A DNA stretch of 50,854 nt from Persephonella sp. (GCF_027023985.1 NZ_JALVTW010000009.1:1-50854), one strand, 5' to 3'; numbered from the stretch's first letter, positions 35,416 to 44,377 are shown. Program-made: numbers and translations. Notes: generated by a model from the sequence alone, not told the origin.

Positions 35416-36588
35416 ATGGCAAAAAAAAAGAAAAAACAAAAACCATACGGAAACGTAAAACCTAAAAACTACAGAGCAATATATGAGGAAAAGTTTTATA
35501 ACATTCTCTTCCAGCTAAGATATCCTTTAATGACTGTTATTTTCTTTACAACCTTAGGCGTTTTAATGCTTATGATTTTAAACAACAAAAGCGATGGAGA
35601 AAGTGTTCTTAATTACTTTTTCCATACAATAATCACATTTTCCACCGTCGGATATACAGAAGGATACGATGTTGACCCTCAGCATCTTATGATAAATAGA
35701 TTTTTCACAAGTATTTTTATTATTATCACTCTGCCTCTTGTTTATATGTATGGCCTTGTAATGACTGTTAATGTGTTTTTGACAAATAATATTGATGAAA
35801 TCTTTAGATACTGGAGGATGTATAAAAGGATGGAAAAATTAAAAGACCACTATATAATCTGCCATTTTAATGGAATTACAAAGGAGGTTATGAAAAACCT
35901 TAAAAGAAGAAAAATCAAATATGTCCTAATTGAACCTGACCCTGCCAAAGAAAAGGAAATAATTGAGTTCGGAACAGAGTTTTATGTGATTGATGAACCT
36001 CATAAAAGGTCGGTTCTCCTTGGTGTAGGGATAGAAAAAGCCAAAGGATTAATCACAGCATTTGAGGAAAACACACAGGATATATCCGTAATAGTTACTG
36101 CAAGGCTAATCAGACCTGATAAGGATAACTTCTATGTATTCTCTACTGCTACAACCGAGGGTGCAGCTGAGAAGATGAAATTACTTGGTGCCAATGAAGT
36201 TATTGTGCCGGACGTTGCTGTTGGAAGAAGAATAACTTCTTTTGTTCTACATCCACCATCTCCTGTGCTTTCAGGTTTCCTTGAAAAGATTGCTTATGGA
36301 GAGAGAACAGATATTGACATCATGGAAATAAGGGTTGAACCAAATTCTGACCTGATAGGCAAAAAACTCAAGGATATCCATATGAGACAGGAAACAGGGG
36401 CAACGATTGTAGCAATTATCAGGGAAGATGGAAAGATGAAAATAGCCCCTTCAGGAGATACACAGATAAAAGAAGGAGATACCCTAATCGTTTTAGGACA
36501 CCCTAAAGCTCTCAAAAGGGCTGAAGTTTTCTTTGAAGAACATACACAGGAAGAAAATGAAAAAGAAGAGGTAAAGGCAAATGATTAA
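35416..36588 (+). CDS. Two-TM potassium channel with RCK (TrkA-N/TrkA-C) domains
   Basis: 390 residues. A Lys-rich start, TM1 near residues 37-60, pore helix and filter ITFSTVGYTEG, TM2 near residues 95-120, then a cytoplasmic RCK N domain and C domain (LIGKKLKDIHMRQETGATIVA and the closing EGDTLIVLGHPKAL). The nucleotide-binding turn, normally GxGxxG, reads HFNGITKEV and lacks the first glycines, so it may not bind NAD or nucleotides in the usual way. It overlaps the next small membrane protein by 8 bases. It resembles MthK/Kch-type channels. Confidence 0.92.
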   Translation: MAKKKKKQKPYGNVKPKNYRAIYEEKFYNILFQLRYPLMTVIFFTTLGVLMLMILNNKSDGESVLNYFFHTIITFSTVGYTEGYDVDPQHLMINRFFTSIFIIITLPLVYMYGLVMTVNVFLTNNIDEIFRYWRMYKRMEKLKDHYIICHFNGITKEVMKNLKRRKIKYVLIEPDPAKEKEIIEFGTEFYVIDEPHKRSVLLGVGIEKAKGLITAFEENTQDISVIVTARLIRPDKDNFYVFSTATTEGAAEKMKLLGANEVIVPDVAVGRRITSFVLHPPSPVLSGFLEKIAYGERTDIDIMEIRVEPNSDLIGKKLKDIHMRQETGATIVAIIREDGKMKIAPSGDTQIKEGDTLIVLGHPKALKRAEVFFEEHTQEENEKEEVKAND

Positions 36589-36931
36589 TTGGGGAAAGGT
36601 ATGGTCAGACTTTTTTATATTTCTTGCTCTTACCAGTAATGTTGGTTTTATATTCAGTCATGACCCTTATCAACTTGTTATTGCAATAGGTGTTAACTTA
36701 CTTGCTACTGTTTTAAAATTTGGAGCTAAGAAAATACTTGCAGCAGAACTACTGGCAACTGCGTTTGTTGCAGATTTACACTTGATACCTGCAACTATTC
36801 TTTATTTTACAGGAACACACGTTCCACTTGCTATCGGTCTCGCGATTGGGGCAGCTGTTGCTAACGTAATTTCAATAATAATGCTAATTATAGAAGTGAT
36901 ATTTGAATACAAACGAGAAGAAGAAGAGTAA
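36581..36931 (+). CDS. Small membrane protein paired with the potassium channel
   Basis: 116 residues with about three or four hydrophobic helices (WSDFFIFLALTSNVGFIFS; LVIAIGVNLLATVLKFG; IGLAIGAAVANVISIIML) and an acidic tail. I recall a similar small family (DUF6394) next to RCK-type channels in Campylobacterota, but I cannot confirm it. The 8-base overlap with the channel gene argues for joint function, for example as an accessory subunit. It converges with queA with no spacing and no visible terminator. Confidence 0.72.
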   Translation: MINWGKVWSDFFIFLALTSNVGFIFSHDPYQLVIAIGVNLLATVLKFGAKKILAAELLATAFVADLHLIPATILYFTGTHVPLAIGLAIGAAVANVISIIMLIIEVIFEYKREEEE

Positions 36932-37945
36932 TTACAGTATTAACATCGCATCTCCATAAGAAAAAAAACGATATTTTTGCTGGATTGCTTCATTATAAGC
37001 TTTAAAAATAAATTCTTTACCTGCAAAGGCAGATACAAGAAGTATCAATGTAGATTTAGGAAGATGAAAGTTAGTTATTAGAGCATCTACCATTTTGAAT
37101 TGATATGGAGGGTATATGAATATATCGCTGAACCCCTCCTTTTTTCCTGTTTGTGCATAAGTTTCCAGAGTTCTAACAACTGTTGTTCCAACAGCTATAA
37201 CCCTTTTGCCTTTTTCTTTTGTTTCCCTAATTGCTTGTAGAGTTTCCTCAGGTATTTGGTAAAACTCCTCATGCATTTTATGTTTTGTTATATCTTCTGT
37301 TTGTATAGGTCTGAATGTTCCCAGCCCCACATGGAGAGTGCAAAAAGCTTTTTTAATTCCTTTTTTTTCAAGTTTCTTTAAGAGCTCCTGTGTAAAATGT
37401 AGTCCAGCCGTCGGAGATGCTACAGCCCCTTCCTTTCTGGCAAAAACAGTCTGATAGGTTTCTTTATCTCTTTCCTCGTCTTCCCTTTCTATATAAGGAG
37501 GCAGAGGGATATGGCCGTATTTGTTTATAAGCTTTTTTATATTATCCCCGATTAGTTTTACTCTGGCTTTTCCTTCCTGATATTTTTCCAGTAGAACAGC
37601 TTTAAAATCCTCTCCAATTATTACTTCCTGTCCGGGCTTTAATCTTTTTATATTTTTGATTAAAACTTCCCATTCATTGTCTGTGTAAGGTCTAAGGAGA
37701 AGGATTTCTATTTTGGCACCTGTGGTTTTTCTGCCTATCAATCTTGCAGGTATAACCTTTGTATCATTTAAGACCAGTAAATCTCCCTCTTCCAGATAAT
37801 CTACAATATCCCTGAATATCCGATGTTCTATTTTCTGGGTTTTCCTGTCCAGAACCATAAGTCTGCAGCTATCTCTTGGCTCTACAGGATACTTTGCTAT
37901 AAGCTCTTCTGGAAGATAGTAATCGTAATCTGATAGTTTTATCAT
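36932..37945 (-). CDS. queA: S-adenosylmethionine:tRNA ribosyltransferase-isomerase QueA
   Basis: 337 residues. It transfers the ribosyl group of SAM to preQ1 in tRNA, making epoxyqueuosine after Tgt has acted. Signature segments: YYLPEELIAKYPVEPRDSCR at the start, LLVLNDTKVIPARLIG, ASPTAGLHFTQELL, LHVGLGTFRPI and TNFHLPKSTLILLVSAFAG. It overlaps the DUF2905 gene by 4 bases. Length is normal. Confidence 0.97.
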   Translation of the reverse strand: MIKLSDYDYYLPEELIAKYPVEPRDSCRLMVLDRKTQKIEHRIFRDIVDYLEEGDLLVLNDTKVIPARLIGRKTTGAKIEILLLRPYTDNEWEVLIKNIKRLKPGQEVIIGEDFKAVLLEKYQEGKARVKLIGDNIKKLINKYGHIPLPPYIEREDEERDKETYQTVFARKEGAVASPTAGLHFTQELLKKLEKKGIKKAFCTLHVGLGTFRPIQTEDITKHKMHEEFYQIPEETLQAIRETKEKGKRVIAVGTTVVRTLETYAQTGKKEGFSDIFIYPPYQFKMVDALITNFHLPKSTLILLVSAFAGKEFIFKAYNEAIQQKYRFFSYGDAMLIL

Positions 37946-38166
37946 CGCGATATTTTTGATAGTAGTATGAATATTAAGGATAAAACAATACTTATTAGAA
38001 TTGATGTGGTAATCGGGAAGTAAAACACAAAATTATCCCTTTTTATATAAATATCCCCCGGTAGTTTCCCGAGTCCAAAGGGTAGTTTTTCAAAAAACAT
38101 AATGATTAGCCCTAAAACCACTATAAAAAGCCCTATGATAACAAGTGTTTTTCCTATACCTTCCAT
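37942..38166 (-). CDS. DUF2905 family membrane protein
   Basis: 74 residues with two membrane helices. The family signature is the loop FGLGKLPGDIYIKRDNF between them. Function unknown, but the family is often found beside ruvB or queA, as here. It overlaps the queA start by 4 bases, so it is probably the first gene of this small operon. Confidence 0.9.
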   Translation of the reverse strand: MEGIGKTLVIIGLFIVVLGLIIMFFEKLPFGLGKLPGDIYIKRDNFVFYFPITTSILISIVLSLIFILLSKISR

Positions 38167-38211
38167 TTTTCCTTCTTTAAGTTAGTTTCTTAGCGAATTA
38201 AAAAATATACT

Positions 38212-38445
38212 TTATTTTTTCTGTTTCAACAAAGTTTTTTCACAATATTTCACATAGCTTTCAGGGATATATAACTCTTCCTTTCCATTTTTTATAACCA
38301 TTTTTATATGGGTTTTATGGGTTTGGACATAATTTGCAAGACATTTAATCATTTTTTTGTCTTTTATAGAGCTTAGTTTTACTGTTTTTTCTTCGGCCAC
38401 TACTGGTAAAGCTATCAGTAAAATCCCAGCTAATATCTTCTTCAT
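38212..38445 (-). CDS. Small exported protein of unknown function
   Basis: 77 residues: a signal peptide (MKKILAGILLIALPVVA) and a Lys-rich mature part of about 60 residues with two cysteines (IKCLANYVQTHKTH and YCEKTLLKQKK), which could form a disulfide in the periplasm. I do not recognise the family. A ribosome site (GGGGTGG) precedes the ATG. It is 45 bases upstream of DUF2905 on the same strand. Confidence 0.65.
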   Translation of the reverse strand: MKKILAGILLIALPVVAEEKTVKLSSIKDKKMIKCLANYVQTHKTHIKMVIKNGKEELYIPESYVKYCEKTLLKQKK

Positions 38446-38617
38446 TGTCCACCCCTTAAAACTTCTTTATAAGCTTATTTTATAACTAAAAATTGTTAAA
38501 TATATCAACAAAATAATGTTGTCATTGTTATTTTCTGATTTTAGTTTTAAAATTATTGCTCAAAGTTGTTAATAAAAAATTAGTAATAAATAAATTATCA
38601 ATTGGGGGTAAGTCAAG

Positions 38618-39709
38618 ATGAAAAAAAGAAAATTATTAGGTGCTGTTTTACTGGGGGGAAGTTTATTCTTCCTTGGAAATAGTGCCGATGCTCAGGACAT
38701 TTCCCATTATCAAAAAGTCGCACTGATGAATTGTTGTGATGGTGATTTAGACGGCGATGGTGTTGATGATTATGGAGACCTTTGTCCTGGAACACCAAAA
38801 GGTGCTCCGGTAAATGAATACGGTTGTCCAAAAGATAGTGATAAAGATGGTGTTCCAGATTACAGAGATAAATGTCCACACACACCAAAAGGTCTGAAAG
38901 TTGATACAAACGGATGTGCACCTGATAGTGATAAAGATGGGGTTCCAGATGCACTTGACAAATGTCCGGGAACACCTGCAGGCGTTAAGGTAGATGAAAA
39001 AGGCTGCCCTGTGGATAGCGATAAGGATGGTGTAACAGACGACAAAGACAAATGTCCAAATACACCGGCAGGTGTTAAGGTTGATGCAAACGGATGTGCT
39101 TTAGACAGTGACCATGATGGAGTTGCTGATTATAAGGACAAATGTCCTGACACTCCAGCAGGAGTAAAAGTTGACGCAAATGGTTGTCCATTAGATAGCG
39201 ATGGAGATGGAGTTGCAGATACACAGGACAAATGTCCAAATACACCAGCCGGTGTTAAAGTTGATGCTACAGGATGTCCACTGGACAGCGATCATGACGG
39301 TGTTGCTGATTACATGGACAAATGTCCAAACACTCCTGCCGGTGCCAAAGTAGATGCAAACGGTTGTATGATGGAAGTAAGACTTGAAATACACTTTGAT
39401 ACAGATAAGGCTGTGGTAAAACCTGTTTATTATCCTGAGATAGAAAAAGTTGCAAAATATCTTAAAGAACATCCAGATGTAAAAATTGAAATTCAAGGAC
39501 ATACAGACAGCACAGGCTCAGCTAAATATAACCTCAGACTTTCTCAAAAAAGAGCAGAAGCAGTTAAGGAAATCCTCGTTAAGAAATACGGTATTTCCCC
39601 TGACAGAATAATTGCAAAAGGATACGGGGAAGCTATGCCAATAGCTCCAAATAATACACCAGAAGGAAGGGCTAAGAACAGAAGGGTTGTAGTTAAAATA
39701 ATAAAATAA
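38618..39709 (+). CDS. OmpA-family outer-membrane protein with TSP3-type calcium-binding repeats
   Basis: 363 residues. A signal peptide (cleaved near ADAQDIS), then seven thrombospondin type 3-like repeats at about residues 40-252, each with a DSDxDGVxD calcium-binding stretch followed by KCPxTPxGxKVDxxGC, then an OmpA peptidoglycan-binding domain (IHFDTDKAVVKP, IEIQGHTDSTG, NLRLSQKRAEAVK, GRAKNRRVVVKI). There is no N-terminal beta barrel, so the protein probably ties the outer membrane or a surface complex to the cell wall with a rigid calcium-filled stalk. The ribosome site is GGGGGT. Its own terminator follows. Confidence 0.95.
   Translation: MKKRKLLGAVLLGGSLFFLGNSADAQDISHYQKVALMNCCDGDLDGDGVDDYGDLCPGTPKGAPVNEYGCPKDSDKDGVPDYRDKCPHTPKGLKVDTNGCAPDSDKDGVPDALDKCPGTPAGVKVDEKGCPVDSDKDGVTDDKDKCPNTPAGVKVDANGCALDSDHDGVADYKDKCPDTPAGVKVDANGCPLDSDGDGVADTQDKCPNTPAGVKVDATGCPLDSDHDGVADYMDKCPNTPAGAKVDANGCMMEVRLEIHFDTDKAVVKPVYYPEIEKVAKYLKEHPDVKIEIQGHTDSTGSAKYNLRLSQKRAEAVKEILVKKYGISPDRIIAKGYGEAMPIAPNNTPEGRAKNRRVVVKIIK
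38735..39373 (+). repeat. Seven tandem repeats of about 90 bp in the OmpA-family gene
   Basis: Units of about 90 bases (30 codons) encode the TSP3-like repeats. The protein pattern is far better kept than the DNA, with many synonymous differences between units, so the array is old rather than recently expanded. Units 3 to 7 are most alike. Confidence 0.9.
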
Positions 39710-39717
39710 GCTTTTTA

Positions 39718-39739
39718 GGGGACGGTCAGTCCCCTTTTT
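39718..39739 (+). terminator. Rho-independent terminator after the OmpA-family gene
   Basis: GGGGAC-GGTCA-GTCCCC hairpin (39718-39734) followed by TTTTT. It begins 8 bases after the stop codon and ends 5 bases before the comEC start. Confidence 0.92.
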
Positions 39740-39744
39740 CTCTT

Positions 39745-41421
39745 ATGTATTACTTTTTTATCTATGCCTTTTTCTCTCTGATTTCAGGCATTCTCCTGTC
39801 CACCTTATATTCATTTAGCATTCCGGTTTATATCCCTCTATCTTTACTACTTATCTCATTTTTTATAGATTTACGAATTTCTAAAGTCATTATTTTCGTT
39901 TCTATATTCTTGCTGGGAATTGCTTTAAACAAATCTCCAAAAATACAGGATACTTACATAAATCCGGCCTTTATTCAGTGTAAGGTTTCTTCTATACCTT
40001 ATTTTTCTGAGAGATTTACGGTTTTTCCCTGTTATGTGTTTAACAGCGATAAAAATTTTTTGAAAAACCAAAAGATTACTGTTTATCTAAAAGAGGAAAA
40101 CAGACAGATATTCCTTTTTTCACAGGTAAGCTTTTTTGGTAAAGTTTTGATTGAAAATAAAGAAATCAAAGCTATGGCCTATAAAAATTTTATTCAAGTT
40201 AGAAATAACAACTTTTATCTTTTTGCAAAACTAAAAAACTTTCTAATAAACAGATATAGCTTGTCTTCTTTGAATAGCAGGACTTATAATCTCGGACTTG
40301 CACTTATATTTGGAGAAAAAGGATATCTAAGTTACAAAGAGAAAAACAGATTTATTAATGCAGGAACATCACATCTACTTGCAATTTCAGGAATGCATAT
40401 CGGAATTATCCTATCCTTGATACTTTTCTTATTTTCATTTAACCGGAGATTGTCTTACGGTATAGGAATTGGGCTGCTCTCAGTATATCCATTCTTCACA
40501 GGTCTTCATATTCCGGTAATCAGAGCATCAATAATGGGTGTGCTTTATTTAGTGTCCAAAATAAAGTATCTGAAAGTAGAACCTATTAATATTCTCTTTT
40601 TTGTTGGTTTTGTTGTTTTGATATTCTCTCCGAAAGCTATATACCAGCCGGGTTTTCAGCTTTCTTTTATTGCTGTTTTGGGAATTATTCTCTATCTAGA
40701 ATTGATACTAAAAAATTTTAAAAACAGATATATCACCTGGATTTATCAGTCTATTATGCTTTCCATTATTGCTACAATTTTCACTGCTCCTGTGGTTATG
40801 TATCATTTTGGTAAATTTTCTATTGCAACAATTCTGGCAACACCTGTGCTTATACTAATCTTATTTCCCTATTTGTTTTTCTCAATCATAAACCTTTTTA
40901 CTTTTTTTAGCATTGCTCTCCTTGTAAAAATAATGGATTTAATTGGGTATTTATTCTTAAAAACTAATGATTTCTTTGCAGGGCTGGGACTTTCTCAAAA
41001 TGGCTTTGCTCCATCGCTTTTAATGGTGATTATTTTTCTCTTACTTGCAACAGGAATTAGATTTTTGAAAATACCTGCTTTAATAAAGGCTATACTGCTT
41101 ATTTTTTCATTTTTAATATTTGTGGATTTAAGCTACGTCAGGGATAATTCTTACAGAATTTTTGTTTTCAAAAAACTAAAAAGGCCTGACTGGATAGTTA
41201 TTTCCCCTTATGGTGAATGTTTTGTAAGTAAAAAATCCGATGCTATTCTTTCTGTTGCCAATAAAAATGGCTGTAAAAAAGTATATTCCCGTAGATTTTT
41301 AAAATTTGCTGAAACTACAACAGATATAAAAGTGATTAAGAATATAGTAGAAATAAATGGCAAATTAATAAAGCTGAAAAATGAGAATTATTCGGTAAAA
41401 GTCCAGCCTAATGATAATTAG
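39745..41421 (+). CDS. comEC: ComEC/Rec2-type DNA uptake channel, short form
   Basis: 558 residues with many membrane helices. The Competence domain is recognised by AGTSHLLAISGMHIGI near residue 215, PVIRASIMGVLYLVS and QPGFQLSFIAVLGI. ComEC forms the inner-membrane channel for transforming DNA. Typical proteins have 700-800 residues and end with a metallo-beta-lactamase-like nuclease domain; no HxHxDH motif is present here, and the end is a short soluble tail. The start has no ribosome site and lies 5 bases after a terminator, so the true start may be further in, and the transcript must come from read-through or an internal promoter. It overlaps the next, convergent gene by 14 bases. Confidence 0.85.
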   Translation: MYYFFIYAFFSLISGILLSTLYSFSIPVYIPLSLLLISFFIDLRISKVIIFVSIFLLGIALNKSPKIQDTYINPAFIQCKVSSIPYFSERFTVFPCYVFNSDKNFLKNQKITVYLKEENRQIFLFSQVSFFGKVLIENKEIKAMAYKNFIQVRNNNFYLFAKLKNFLINRYSLSSLNSRTYNLGLALIFGEKGYLSYKEKNRFINAGTSHLLAISGMHIGIILSLILFLFSFNRRLSYGIGIGLLSVYPFFTGLHIPVIRASIMGVLYLVSKIKYLKVEPINILFFVGFVVLIFSPKAIYQPGFQLSFIAVLGIILYLELILKNFKNRYITWIYQSIMLSIIATIFTAPVVMYHFGKFSIATILATPVLILILFPYLFFSIINLFTFFSIALLVKIMDLIGYLFLKTNDFFAGLGLSQNGFAPSLLMVIIFLLLATGIRFLKIPALIKAILLIFSFLIFVDLSYVRDNSYRIFVFKKLKRPDWIVISPYGECFVSKKSDAILSVANKNGCKKVYSRRFLKFAETTTDIKVIKNIVEINGKLIKLKNENYSVKVQPNDN

Positions 41422-41707
41422 TAAAGTATAAATATCCAAAATATATTGCCGCTATTAGAGCAAGGAAGAATATCAACTTAGAGAAAAATCTAAGTGTCAT
41501 TCCTGCAAATCTAAGAAATAAAATAAATATCATTATTGCTATTGCTATTAGTGTGTAACTACCTTCAGGTGTATCCACCATTTTATTTGCAGGTGGAGGA
41601 AGTATCTTTTTTACATACTCTTTGAAGTCTTTTTTCTTTTCTTCCACAAAACCGCTGAAAGCTTTTTTTAAGTGCTTTTTATCCCCATAAATATCAAGTG
41701 GATCCAT
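41408..41707 (-). CDS. Small membrane protein of unknown function
   Basis: 99 residues: a charged N-terminal half (KKHLKKAFSGFVEEKKKDF) that is probably an amphipathic helix, then two membrane helices (LIAIAIMIFILFLRFAG and LIFFLALIAAIYFGYLYF). I do not recognise it. A ribosome site (GGGAGG) precedes the ATG. It converges with comEC and diverges from mqnC. Confidence 0.65.
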   Translation of the reverse strand: MDPLDIYGDKKHLKKAFSGFVEEKKKDFKEYVKKILPPPANKMVDTPEGSYTLIAIAIMIFILFLRFAGMTLRFFSKLIFFLALIAAIYFGYLYFTNYH

Positions 41708-41757
41708 TAACTATAGGAACCTCCCTTTTTATAATTTTATAATTCTAATATAAAAAA

Positions 41758-41785
41758 TTGTTTTACAAAAATTAAATTATATAAT
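41758..41785 (+). promoter_or_regulatory. Candidate sigma-70-type promoter for mqnC
   Basis: TTGTTT at 41758-41763 and a perfect TATAAT at 41780-41785 with a 16-base spacer, about 35 bases before the mqnC start. Confidence 0.5.
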
Positions 41786-41820
41786 TATTAAACATCCTCA
41801 AACCAAAAGCGAGGTTAAAG

Positions 41821-42924
41821 ATGGCTACAATATCTTATCGGATAGATGAAATTTTTGAAAAAGTTCTAAATAAAGAAAGGATTTCTAATGAAGAAGCTCT
41901 TTTTCTTTTAAAAGAGGCTGACCTTTTGACACTTGGTAAACTGGCAAACTATGTTCGGAAAGAAAAACATCCTGATGATGTTGTTACATTTGTTGTTGAT
42001 AGAAATGTAAATTACACAAATGTATGTGTTGCAGGATGTAAATTCTGCGCATTCCAGACAAAAAGGAATGCCCCTGATGCTTATCTTCTGGACTTAGATG
42101 AGATTTTTGCAAAGATACAGGAGCTTGTGGACTGGGGCGGGACAACTCTACTGATGCAAGGAGGACTTAATCCAGACTTAAAACTGGATTTCTATGTGGA
42201 AATGTTCAGTAGAATTAAAGAAAAATTCCCGCAAATACAGGTTCATTCCTTATCTGCAGCTGAGATTTTATACATATCAAAGCTGGAAAAAATGACCACT
42301 AAAGAAGTGTTAAAAATCTTACATGAAGCCGGCCTTGATAGCCTTCCAGGAGGTGGTGCAGAAATACTTTCAGATGAAATAAGACAGCAGATATCATACG
42401 GTAAAGTATCTGCAAAACAATGGCTTCAGGTTCATAGAGAAGCCCATGAACTTGGGATGAAAACCACAGCAACAATGATGTTTGGGCATATAGAAAAACC
42501 GGAACATATAATTGAGCATTTAAGCTACATAAGGGAATTACAGGATGAATCTTTAAAAAATAACAAAGGTTATTTTACAGCATTTATCCCATGGACATTC
42601 CAGAAAGGAGGAACACAACTTGACCATATAGATACTGCCACAACAGTTTATTATCTAAAGGTTTTGGCAGTTTCAAGGATATATCTGGATAATTTTGAGA
42701 ATATCCAATCATCACACGTAACTCAAACAATGAAAATAGGACCTGTAGGACTACACTTTGGCGCAAATGATTTAGGTAGCACAATGATTGAGGAGAATGT
42801 GGTGGCTTCTACCGGATGGAAAGTTGCAGCACCGAGACCTGAAAAAATGGCGGATATCATAAAAAAGGCCGGTTTCAAACCTGCCCAGAGGGATACATAT
42901 TACAACATTGTTAAATATTTCTAA
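41821..42924 (+). CDS. mqnC: Cyclic dehypoxanthine futalosine synthase MqnC
   Basis: 367 residues, a radical SAM enzyme of the futalosine route to menaquinone. The cluster motif is CVAGCKFC, preceded by DRNVNYTNV. LLMQGGLNPDLKLDFY and the segment SLPGGGAEILSDEIRQQIS followed by SAKQWLQVHREAH separate MqnC from the related MqnE and from CofH. It closes the cyclic intermediate from dehypoxanthine futalosine. The rest of the route is outside the window. Ribosome site GAGG. It converges with cdsA with a 14-base overlap. Confidence 0.93.
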   Translation: MATISYRIDEIFEKVLNKERISNEEALFLLKEADLLTLGKLANYVRKEKHPDDVVTFVVDRNVNYTNVCVAGCKFCAFQTKRNAPDAYLLDLDEIFAKIQELVDWGGTTLLMQGGLNPDLKLDFYVEMFSRIKEKFPQIQVHSLSAAEILYISKLEKMTTKEVLKILHEAGLDSLPGGGAEILSDEIRQQISYGKVSAKQWLQVHREAHELGMKTTATMMFGHIEKPEHIIEHLSYIRELQDESLKNNKGYFTAFIPWTFQKGGTQLDHIDTATTVYYLKVLAVSRIYLDNFENIQSSHVTQTMKIGPVGLHFGANDLGSTMIEENVVASTGWKVAAPRPEKMADIIKKAGFKPAQRDTYYNIVKYF

Positions 42925-43678
42925 CAATTTCTATATAAGAAACAAAGACAACAGAAGCAAATATAAGAGCGTCTATTCTGTCTAAAATCCCGCCATGTCC
43001 GGGGATAAGGTGGGATGAATCTTTTTCTCCCACCTGTCTTTTTATAAAACTTTCAAATAAATCTCCTATCTGCATAAAAATAGCTGCCAGAATAACAGGA
43101 ATAATAAAGCTTATCAAACCAAAAAAATAAGCAACCAGCCCACCGGCAACAACTGAACCTATAAAACTACCTATAGCACCTTCCCATGTCTTTTTAGGAG
43201 AAAGTCTTGGGGCAAGTTTATGTTTTCCTATAGCTTTTCCCACAAAATAAGCCATCGTATCTCCAGCCCATACAGTCGCAAACAAAACGAATATCAGATA
43301 TCTGTTCTCTTGATGGAGTATTGCTATAGCAGAGATAAAAAAAACAGCATATATAAGGCCTGTTATTGAAGCACCAAGAGTTTCCAGTTTATAAAATTTA
43401 TTTGCCACGTAAAATCCATAAAGAAAAATGATAAACAGAGATAAATAAGCAGAAACAAAAAGTAAAGCAATTGAAGATAAAAATCCGATAACAGCGGCTT
43501 CAACAGGGTTTAATTCAGAATATTTCTTTGATAAAAGGTGAAAAACTTCCCATGTGCCAATTGAAGCAATCACAGCAATAGCTATTTTAAAAGCCCAGAC
43601 AGGCAAATATAAAACGGCTGCAATTGCAATTGCAGCCAGAATAATACCGGATATGGTTCTTACAGCTAAATCACCCAT
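42911..43678 (-). CDS. cdsA: Phosphatidate cytidylyltransferase
   Basis: 255 residues with about seven membrane helices. It makes CDP-diacylglycerol from phosphatidate and CTP, the branch point of phospholipid synthesis. The family signature is complete: LSPKKTWEGAIGSFIGS and then the C-terminal KRQVGEKDSSHLIPGHGG followed by LDRIDAL. It shares one base with the uppS stop, a very common cdsA-uppS arrangement. Confidence 0.96.
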   Translation of the reverse strand: MGDLAVRTISGIILAAIAIAAVLYLPVWAFKIAIAVIASIGTWEVFHLLSKKYSELNPVEAAVIGFLSSIALLFVSAYLSLFIIFLYGFYVANKFYKLETLGASITGLIYAVFFISAIAILHQENRYLIFVLFATVWAGDTMAYFVGKAIGKHKLAPRLSPKKTWEGAIGSFIGSVVAGGLVAYFFGLISFIIPVILAAIFMQIGDLFESFIKRQVGEKDSSHLIPGHGGILDRIDALIFASVVFVSYIEIVRNI

Positions 43679-44376
43679 TAAGTCAGAACCTTTCCAAACC
43701 TTCTCTCTCTACTTTGATATTCATAAAGTGCCTTTAAAAATTCTTCCCTATTAAAATCAGGCCAGAGTGTTTCCGTAAAGTAAAACTCTGTATATGCAGT
43801 CTGCCAGAGCATAAAATTGGATATTCTTTCTTCACCGCTTGTTCTTATTAATAAATCCGGTTCCGGCATTTCAGGTATATATAAAAACTGTTTAAAATCT
43901 TCCTCTGTTATATTCTGTTTTCCACTTTTTATAGCCTTATTCACCGCATCAATTATTTCTGCCTTTCCACTGTAATTAAGGGCAACAACAAAATTCATTG
44001 AACCACATTCTTTTGTAGCTTCTTCCCCTTCCTCAACAGATTTTTTAATCATCTCCGGAAGCTCATCAATTCTTCCCATAAAACGCAGTCTGATATCCCT
44101 TTTTATAAGCTCCGGAACTTTTTTATTTATATACTCAACAAGCAAAGACATTATCGCCTCAACTTCTTCTTTAGGCCTGCCCCAGTTCTCTGTTGAAAAT
44201 GCAAAGACTGTCAGCCATTTTATTCCAACATCTCTGGCAAAATCTATAACTTCTTCAACCCTTTTGGCACCCTCCCTGTGCCCAAAAACCCGTGGTAATC
44301 CCCTTCGTCTCGCCCATCTTCCATTTCCATCCATTATAATGGCAACATGCTCAGGGATTTTATACAAGTTTTCCAT
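43678..44376 (-). CDS. uppS: Undecaprenyl diphosphate synthase (isoprenyl transferase)
   Basis: 232 residues. It condenses isopentenyl diphosphate units in cis to make the lipid carrier for peptidoglycan and LPS. The catalytic Asp is in IIMDGNGRWARRRGLPR, followed by GHREGAKRVEEV; other conserved segments are LTVFAFSTENWGRP and the C-terminal DLLIRTSGEERISNF plus TLWPDF. It is 1 base from the TPR gene upstream and shares a base with cdsA. Confidence 0.97.
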   Translation of the reverse strand: MENLYKIPEHVAIIMDGNGRWARRRGLPRVFGHREGAKRVEEVIDFARDVGIKWLTVFAFSTENWGRPKEEVEAIMSLLVEYINKKVPELIKRDIRLRFMGRIDELPEMIKKSVEEGEEATKECGSMNFVVALNYSGKAEIIDAVNKAIKSGKQNITEEDFKQFLYIPEMPEPDLLIRTSGEERISNFMLWQTAYTEFYFTETLWPDFNREEFLKALYEYQSRERRFGKVLT

Positions 44377-44377
44377 T

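Noticed and set aside
38735-39373. Regular repeats as a CRISPR array
   Set aside because: The units are coding, about 90 bp with no unique spacers, and encode TSP3-like motifs.
38613-39502. Long open frames antisense to the OmpA-family repeats
   Set aside because: They mirror the 90-bp repeats (His/Leu-rich or Ser/Leu-rich low-complexity products) and have no start signals; the plus-strand protein is clearly real.
41821-42924. mqnC as the F420 gene cofH, with the CofD-like gene at 47614 as a second F420 gene
   Set aside because: The PGGGAEIL and SAKQWL segments fit MqnC, and the CofD-like protein has YvcK-type motifs; no other F420 gene is present.
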